Shown here one piece after another: positions 58,150 to 64,000 of a stretch of 64,000 nt of DNA. The stretch spans positions 172,033,624 to 172,097,623 of the forward strand of contig JAVHZZ010000006.1 in NCBI GenBank assembly GCA_036250195.1. Direction: 5' to 3'. The notes beneath the pieces were generated by a model that was not told where the DNA came from, did not search any database, and saw only the letters and a program-made list of their open reading frames with translations. The translations under genes were made by a program, and so were the position numbers. This stretch comes from Mixophyes australis. Taxonomy: Eukaryota > Chordata > Amphibia > Anura > Limnodynastidae. Each line of letters opens with the position of its first letter. The first letter of the stretch is position 1.

Positions 58150-59760
58150 TATGATTTTCATACACTTGAAAAGAAAAATTGTTTCAGTTCTTGCCAGTGA
58201 TAACAAAAAGGCCATTGTCATGCCTGGGCATAAGACCAAAAATCCACCTCTTAAGTGTGGAATTATTTTTACACGAATCCTGGCAAGAGTTGTCTATCCA
58301 TTTGTAGCATTTTTAAAGCCACACTCAGTAGAGGTAGGGACCTTAACCATCTGGGATCCTCATCCATGTTTCGTCATTTTTCAGCGAGTTATTGGAAAAC
58401 TGTTGGGAAAATCAGAAACTTCGGTTAAAAAAAAAATAACAACAAGCATTCCAGCATAATCTACCTCCCTTCTCTCATCTACATCCCAGGACCTGCAGTC
58501 TTCCCCCCCAACAATTGGCAGTTAAACAATCCTCTGCAAGAGGAAGCAAGAATGAAACCTGTCACCCAGTCGCAAAGCGGATCACAGACGCCCTGGGTAC
58601 TATGCTAGTGTTAGATCTGCGTCCAATGTCCACTATTAATACAGTTGGTTTAAGACATTTAATTGAGGTGTTATGTCCCTGTTAGCAAATGTCATCACTA
58701 TACCATTTTACTAGAAAAGCTAATTCTCTCCTGTACCGGAAAGTTCCTAAAAATGTCATTATTGGGTGACAAAATGGTATTCTACCCACTGTACACTTAA
58801 CCACAGATATGTGTACAAGCGTAACTGGGCAAACAAAAGATTATATGACTGTGAAAGCCCACTGGGTTGGTCATTCGCCTTCCCCAGCATGGACAGCAGC
58901 AGCATGTACCCAGGTACATCACATTTTTGAGAAGTAGGCTACTCTGTGTATCAGCAGCTTCACTAAGAGGCATACAGCTGACAAACTGTTCCAAAAACTA
59001 AGGGATGTCATTGAAAGATGGCTAATCCTGCTTGGAGTCTCCTGAGGATATGTCATTTCTGATTACGACCCCAATATTGGTCCAGCATTACAGCGGGGCT
59101 GAATTCCATCACATTTCCTGTTTTGCACACACTATCAACTTGGTGTTACAGAACTTTTGAAAAATGACACGCAGGAGATGCTGTTTGTGTCCATAAACAT
59201 TTAGGGTCAATTTGTGGTTTCTGCAACAGCATGTAGGAGAATACAGCAGCTGCAAGAAGACTAGCATTTGAGGGGAATATACTTTAGTCCAGCGAAGTAG
59301 TTACCTGTGAAGAAAGTGCAGACACGGTTAGCTTGAGTCAAGTGATTGCCTTAATAATAGATTTTGAAAAGGTGCTACATAAAATTATAGTGTGCAATAA
59401 AACAAAGTAAATGTGCTAACTATATTTTAATTGTAGATGAAATACTTAATTTTCTTTGCAAGGATCCCAGACTTATCAACATCTTGTTGGGACGTCTTCT
59501 CCTTCAGTTTCTCTGGCAACTGCTTGTAGTAAAAGAAATTGCTTTCCCAAGACACCCAGTGGTGATGCAGATGAGTCCGCTAAACATTTTGATATTTGCT
59601 GTGCTGTAAAAGAATTGCCCAAAAACCGTGACAGCTCTGCCCTAAAATCAACTAGTCATTCCCTTTGGAAGGCCATTATCAGCAATTACATCATACTACA
59701 CAGACTTCTATGATATTGGGATATTGGGATGAATTAGTATTGTTGGAGGAAGATTATCAC
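58150..59760 (+). pseudogene. hAT transposase relic: BED finger, DDE-type core, C-terminus
   Basis: Reads, with stops and frameshifts: a BED-finger start (VMPGHKTKN near 58215, matching the copy at 10280); KRITDALGTMLVLDLRPMS near 58570-58640; HLTTDMCTSVTG and YMTVKAHWVG near 58800-58865, the classic 'LTTDMWTS' segment of ZBED-like hAT transposases; ADKLFQKLRDVIERW, then a degraded 'DNGxNI' segment near 59065. The last recognisable stretch, FPKTPSGDAD...FDICCAVKELPK near 59545-59620, recurs in inverted orientation at 60041-60223. Dead. Confidence 0.8.
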
Positions 59761-60040
59761 TAAACCCTGCCACCTCTCCAGTTTCGCAGTGAGCTATGGT
59801 ACAATAAAATGTAACTGCAGATTTAGACCAAGACTGTCAGTCCTATTATTTCTATTTCAGCAATTACAATTAGCAATGGAGCAATGGAGCTCTTCTCTTT
59901 GGGTGTTACCTATATAACGCAGCACAATTTGCCTGCAAATTCTACAGACAAGCCTGCTTGTCTTCCTCTCCATCAATGACTCTTAGCAATTGAGCACTCG
60001 TCTTTGGGTGTATATTACACCCAAACATTATTAGTGAAAA

Positions 60041-60911
60041 TTATGAAAAATACAGTTTAATCCCTGATAGGCCCTCCACCATCCTTTGCATGTTAATAGT
60101 AGGATTGGTTGGAATTATGGTCAAGGTCACACATTTTTTTGACAAATCCTTCAAACCAGCCCAGATGTCAAACTGTTGTGGTCTGCCCCCTGCGTCATCC
60201 CTGCTTGTGTTTGGAAAGTGCATATTGGTGCCAGAACCTCACATGCCAGAACTGCTCCCACTGGTGCCACACTGCTGCAGGACTTACACAATCAACCGCA
60301 TCCTCATCGTCGGATACCCAAATCTCCCCCACATCCTCTTCTAAAGACAAAGTGTCATCCTCACTTGGTGTATCACCGGCTACACTCGGGCTGTTCAGGC
60401 ACACATCAGCAGAACTGCTGAAAGGGCCCTTCTTTATGGGTAGACTAACAGAATGGTCACGATTAGACATCCCACTGTTGGATGGACTCTCCACAGGGAT
60501 TGTTGTCATTTGTGAATCAGAGCAAATATTCTCCTGTAATGCCTCACTGTTATCTTGCAGCTCGGCTTTGACGCGTAACAGTAGTTGTGCACCAATTGTA
60601 GGCTGGGTAACTTTTTGGGATCTGCCACTAATAGCCAAAGGTGAAGGCCTCATTCTCTCTTTGCCACTGCGTGTGTAGAATGGCATGCTTGCAATTTTTT
60701 TTTTATCGTCACTTAACTTTTGCTCAGTTACACTTCTTTTTCGCTTCAATACAGTACATTTTTTTTTGGTTTTTGTTTTTTGCACTAATTTGAAAACACT
60801 CTGTTGTTTGACATCGCCTTGGCCAGATGACGTACTGGGAACACTAACATCAGGACTGGTGACAGAACCTGGTTGCTCATTCAGATCATATGTGGACTGC
60901 TTTGAATCCAT
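60041..60911 (-). pseudogene. hAT transposase N-terminal frame, opposite orientation
   Basis: A clean 238-residue frame from ATG at 60911 to 60195, with a Ser/Thr-rich start (SVPSTSSGQGD), a Lys-rich basic stretch, MPFYTRSGKERMR and SPSVAGDTPSED. It matches the N-terminal part of the hAT relic at 9560-10250. It then overlaps a frame (60223-60041) matching the C-terminal fragment of the plus-strand relic, with the BED finger and core missing in between. It could make a truncated protein without DNA-binding or catalytic domains. Confidence 0.75.
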
Positions 60912-60930
60912 TCTGAGCGCAAACCACTGG

Positions 60931-61940
60931 GGAGTGCTAAAAATTATTTAGTAGATACTGCTGACAGTTATGACTTTTGACAGCCAGAAATATTAATGCA
61001 CAATTAGGGAGGACACCCCAAAAGCACTGAGGTGTGCTAAAAATTATTTAGTAGATACTGCTGACAGTTATGACTTTTGACAGCCAGAAATATTAATGCA
61101 CAATTAGGGAGGACATCCCAAAAGCACTGAGGAGTGCTAAAAATTATTTGGTAGATACTGCTGACAGATATGACTTTTGACAGCCAGAAATATTAATGCA
61201 CAATTAGGGAGGACACCCCAAAAGCACTGAGGAGTGCTAAAAATTATTTGGTAGATACTGCTGACAGATATGACTTTTGACAGCCAGAAATATTAATGCA
61301 CAATTAGGGAGGACACCCCAAAAGCACTGAGGTGTGCTAAAAATTATTTAGTAGATACTGCTGACAGAAATGACTTTTGACAGCCAGAAATATTAATGCA
61401 AATTAGGGAGGACACCCCAAAAGCACTGAGGAGTGCTAAAAATTATTTAGTAGATACTGCTGACAGAAATGACTTTTGACAGCCAGAAATATTAATGCAC
61501 AATTAGGGAGGACACCCCAAAAGCACTGAGGAGTGCTAAAAATTATTTAGTAGATACTGCTGACAGATATGACTTTTGACAGCCAGAAATATTAATGCAC
61601 AATTAGGGAGGATACCCCAAAAGCACTGAGGAGTGCTAAAAATTATTTAGTAGATACTGCTGACAGATATGACTTTTGACAGCCAGAAATATTAATGCAC
61701 AATTAGGGAGGACACCCCAAAAGCACTGAGGAGTGCTAAAAATTATTTAGTAGATACTGCTGACAGATATGACTTTTGACAGCCAGAAATATTAATGCAC
61801 AATTAGGGAGGACACCCCAAAAGCACTGAGGAGTGCTAAAAATTATTTAGTAGATACTGCTGACAGATATGACTTTTGACAGCCAGAAATATTTATGCAC
61901 AATTATGGGGGACACCCCAAAAGCGCTGGGGAGTGCCAAA
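60931..61940 (-). repeat. 100-bp tandem array, 10 copies, in the hAT leader
   Basis: Units of GAGTGCTAAAAATTATTTAG, TAGATACTGCTGACAGATAT, GACTTTTGACAGCCAGAAAT, ATTAATGCACAATTAGGGAG, GACACCCCAAAAGCACTGAG. Copies differ at a handful of positions. It lies between the predicted TATA box and the start codon of the minus-strand frame, so it would be transcribed as 5' leader. Confidence 0.96.
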
Positions 61941-62105
61941 TATGAAGAAAAAATAATAAACCTCTATCCTCCTCTCTGCACTAGCGATTTTGGTTAGAGC
62001 AATTGCAAGAACAATATTGTATTCTCTGTCCCTGCTCTAATTAGCCTATGACTACACCCTGCTCTCTCCCTCTATCAAATGGCGATGGATTGCTGTGGAG
62101 GCGTG

Positions 62106-62113
62106 TATTTATA
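62106..62113 (-). promoter_or_regulatory. TATA box of the hAT gene
   Basis: TATAAATA on the minus strand, about 180 bases inside the right end of the hAT element and facing the array and the N-terminal frame. Confidence 0.6.
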
Positions 62114-62285
62114 AAGTTGAAGTATCACGAGAACCGAGCCCCGAGATCCGACGACGTCACAATGACGTTCGGCCTCGATTTGGATTCGGAATGGGCGGGA
62201 GAGTACCGAGCTGCTCAGCTCGGTACTCGGATACCCAAAGTTCGGGTGGGTTCGGTTCTCGGAGAACCGGACCCGCCCATCTCTA

Positions 62286-63290
62286 ATACTAACCTACTGC
62301 TTTGTCATCCTTTGTTTGCGCAATCTGGTAGCATTCATGCTACCTTCAGTCTAGACCCTCTCTGTTTACTCCTCCGACATGTGGGCTCATCTAAAGCCAT
62401 TTCTATACTTTACGCTAATTTACTTTCCCTACTTACTTCAGACGATTTGGGTTGGTTACAACGGGGGTGGGAGCTGTATTTGGGACCCTTGACTGATGAG
62501 GACTGGAACTTTATGCTAGACAGTGCCAGAGAGGCCACCTTTTATACTAGAAAGTTCAGCTTTATATCTTGCACAGAGTGTATTACTCTCCCCACATGCT
62601 GCTCCAGATGAATGCTCCCTCTGATTCTAATTGACCGAATGTGGGGGTGCTACTGCCACCTTTTGGCCTCTGCTTTGGAACTGTCCTGTGGTTGGAGACT
62701 TCTGGTCAAGGGTGGTGGTGTGCATACTAGGCACAGGTATTGGTGTTCCATTACTGTTACCCAGGACTTGTATATTTGGTTTGGGAGTATATTTACTGTT
62801 GGGAAGGAGCACAACCAGATACGTTCTCAATCTCTTTGCTCTGGCCAAGGTTACTCTTGCTAGAGTGTGGATCTCTCAGGATGGGCCTGATTTTGGTGGC
62901 TGGGTGGTCCTGGTTAATGAAGCTGTGGGGCATGAACATTTTACTTATTAGTCCCATTATACTATGCCACAATTTTAAACTTTGATCATGATGGGCAAAG
63001 TCAAGATATGCGGTGTGGTCCCTGTCTGCCGACTGTGACCCTGTATGATTGTTTCTCCCCTCCCCCTCTTCCCTGAGTGTATTCCTAGCACCACTAGCTG
63101 GTTGTGGGCACTAACTCACCATGCTATCTCTCCTGCAGTCTATTGTATACCATTGTGGGACACTCGGCTGGATGCATCTTAATATTCTGCAACCTTATAT
63201 TGTTGTCAAGTGATGATGTATATGTTGTGTTATTATACATATCTGCTATGTATGGAACAATATATTTCTTGAAAATGTATCTGATTTTTC
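62286..63290 (+). pseudogene. Tx1-like L1 LINE ORF2, C-terminal part and 3' UTR
   Basis: Continues the LINE after the hAT target duplication: LGWLQRGWELYLGPLTDEDW near 62450-62510 matches the corresponding part of the intact ORF2 (LRNQWEIDIGPLSDKEW), followed by the degraded finger region (CHLLASAL/LLWNCPVVGDFW) near 62640-62700 and GRSTTRYVLNLFALAKVTLARVW near 62800. The frame changes several times. The 3' UTR fades out near 63290 with no clear A tail. Confidence 0.82.
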
Positions 63291-63299
63291 GTTTTCTGG

Positions 63300-63847
63300 A
63301 TTGATATACAAATCTGAATGAAAATATTACTGCACAGCTTAACAGTTATGAGATACACACCATGGTAATCAAATAAAATAATTTTTAAAACTGATTTGGC
63401 CAAAAGGTCTAGGTCACTGTTGGGCTGACTCAAACACATATAGAATCTGGTTTGAATAATTCAAGCAGCTCTAGAGCTTAACCTAAAACATAGGATTTCC
63501 TCAAACAAACCAAAGCTATGGAGTCAATGAGGGACACTTGGACAGCACAATATGCTTTTTGCTCTTTCATGTTTTATGTTTTGCTTTTATTTTCTGTTTC
63601 CTTGCATTATTTTTTTTGTAAATGGATACCTTTCTTGATGTGTGTTTTTCTTGTTTGGTTTGTTTTTTCTATTGCTAAGAGTGTTATTGTTTTGCAAGAA
63701 TAGAGTGATGGCAGACACCAATGTTGTTTTGCACACAATTATTTAAAGGTGCTTTAATTATGCAAGTTTCATTTTGATATTAATATTACACCATAGGATT
63801 AAACCAAAATTGATGAGAAAGATGCCTATCAATGACTTGGGGCTAAT
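63300..63847. other. unassigned spacer
   Basis: No supported features. Confidence 0.4.
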
Positions 63848-64000
63848 TAGAGATGCTCAGGCTCGGTGCCCCGAGAACCGAACACACCCGAACTTAGCAG
63901 ATCCAAGTACCGACACTTTCACGCGCCCTAGGAATTGAAAACGAGGCAAAATGTCATTGTTGTGTCGTTGGATCTCGGATTTCGCGAGTTTTGGATTCTA
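63848..64000 (+). mobile_element. hAT element, 5' end only (cut by window end)
   Basis: Starts TAGAGATGCTCAGG, then GAGAACCGAAC and GAACTTAG, with GAGGCAAAATGTCATTG and GCGAGTTTTGGATTC, matching the start of the copy at 8989 and the inverse of the end at 62285. The candidate left duplication is GGGCTAAT (63840-63847). Confidence 0.8.

Larger units (their letters stand above)
57871..62285 (-). mobile_element. hAT element, 4.4 kb, TSD ATACTAAC, rearranged inside
   Basis: Both ends are TAGAGATG (left) and its inverse CATCTCTA (right), and ATACTAAC is exactly duplicated at 57863-57870 and 62286-62293, proving one insertion event into the LINE. The right end carries the promoter, a 100-bp array and the transposase N-terminus on the minus strand. 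The BED finger and catalytic relics are on the plus strand at the left. The middle has therefore been inverted or is composite. Confidence 0.92.

Noticed and set aside
1..64000. tRNA, rRNA or host protein-coding genes
   Set aside because: No cloverleaf boxes, rRNA blocks or multi-exon homology recognised by reading; a database search would be needed to exclude small exons.

Overview
This is a gene-poor stretch of a vertebrate genome that is built almost entirely from transposable elements. An amphibian, most likely a frog, is the best guess. The reasons are a Tx1-type L1 LINE (the Tx1 group was first described in Xenopus), L2-like LINE tails, Tc1, several hAT families, sushi-type Gypsy chromoviruses, an endogenous retrovirus family, and many short palindromic MITEs. 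The species call is inference. I found no host protein-coding exon, rRNA or tRNA gene that I can support.

Layout. 1-4166: Tx1-like L1 with an unbroken ORF2. 4689-4834: a small palindromic MITE. 5016-7341: a 2.3-kb solo LTR (TSD ATTGG) mostly filled by an 80-bp minisatellite. 8989-10416: 5' part of a BED-finger hAT element. 10971-11161: MITE. 13372-14201: solo Gypsy LTR. 14202-15240: degenerate TTAAT/C-run satellite. 16237-17082: solo retroviral LTR (TSD CAGC). 18134-20288: two G-run MITEs flanking a hAT MITE; the second is a 0.8-kb foldback. 21903-23146: dead Tc1 element ending in a TA microsatellite. 23182-31699: endogenous retrovirus with two LTRs, a broken gag, an integrase relic and little else; a MITE sits in its leader. 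31700-32160: possible Helitron end. 34154-43319: L2-like LINE tails and one RT fragment in otherwise unassigned DNA. 44530-45175: short hAT. 45300-46960: old L1 relic split by another solo retroviral LTR (TSD CTAC). 47074-52630: an almost perfect sushi/Tf1-type Gypsy chromovirus. 53632-55979: antisense wreck of another Gypsy element. 56511-63290: 5'-truncated Tx1-like L1 split by a 4.4-kb hAT (TSD ATACTAAC). 63848-64000: start of another hAT.

The most rewarding element is the Gypsy copy at 47074-52630. Its 679-bp LTRs differ at one base that I could find, its 5-bp TSD is intact, and its pol keeps every catalytic motif. It carries a textbook -1 frameshift site (GGGAAAA, then a 7-nt spacer and a hairpin) between gag and pol. 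Ten nucleotides right after the 5' LTR are complementary to the predicted start of the transcript, which is the self-priming arrangement of Tf1/sushi elements. Its U3 carries a perfect RFX X-box, a second CpG-bearing near-match to the methylated-DNA RFX1/MDBP site, and a CTGATTGG Y-box.

Two themes recur. First, minisatellites lie inside transposable elements: in a solo LTR, in the leader of a hAT, and in two further hAT copies. Second, a set of MITEs that all start with a G-run shows 3-bp target duplications of variable sequence. Target duplications and nesting give a relative order of insertion: old L1 relic, then solo ERV LTR; truncated Tx1-like L1, then hAT; provirus (about 3% LTR divergence), then MITE in its leader; Gypsy copy last.
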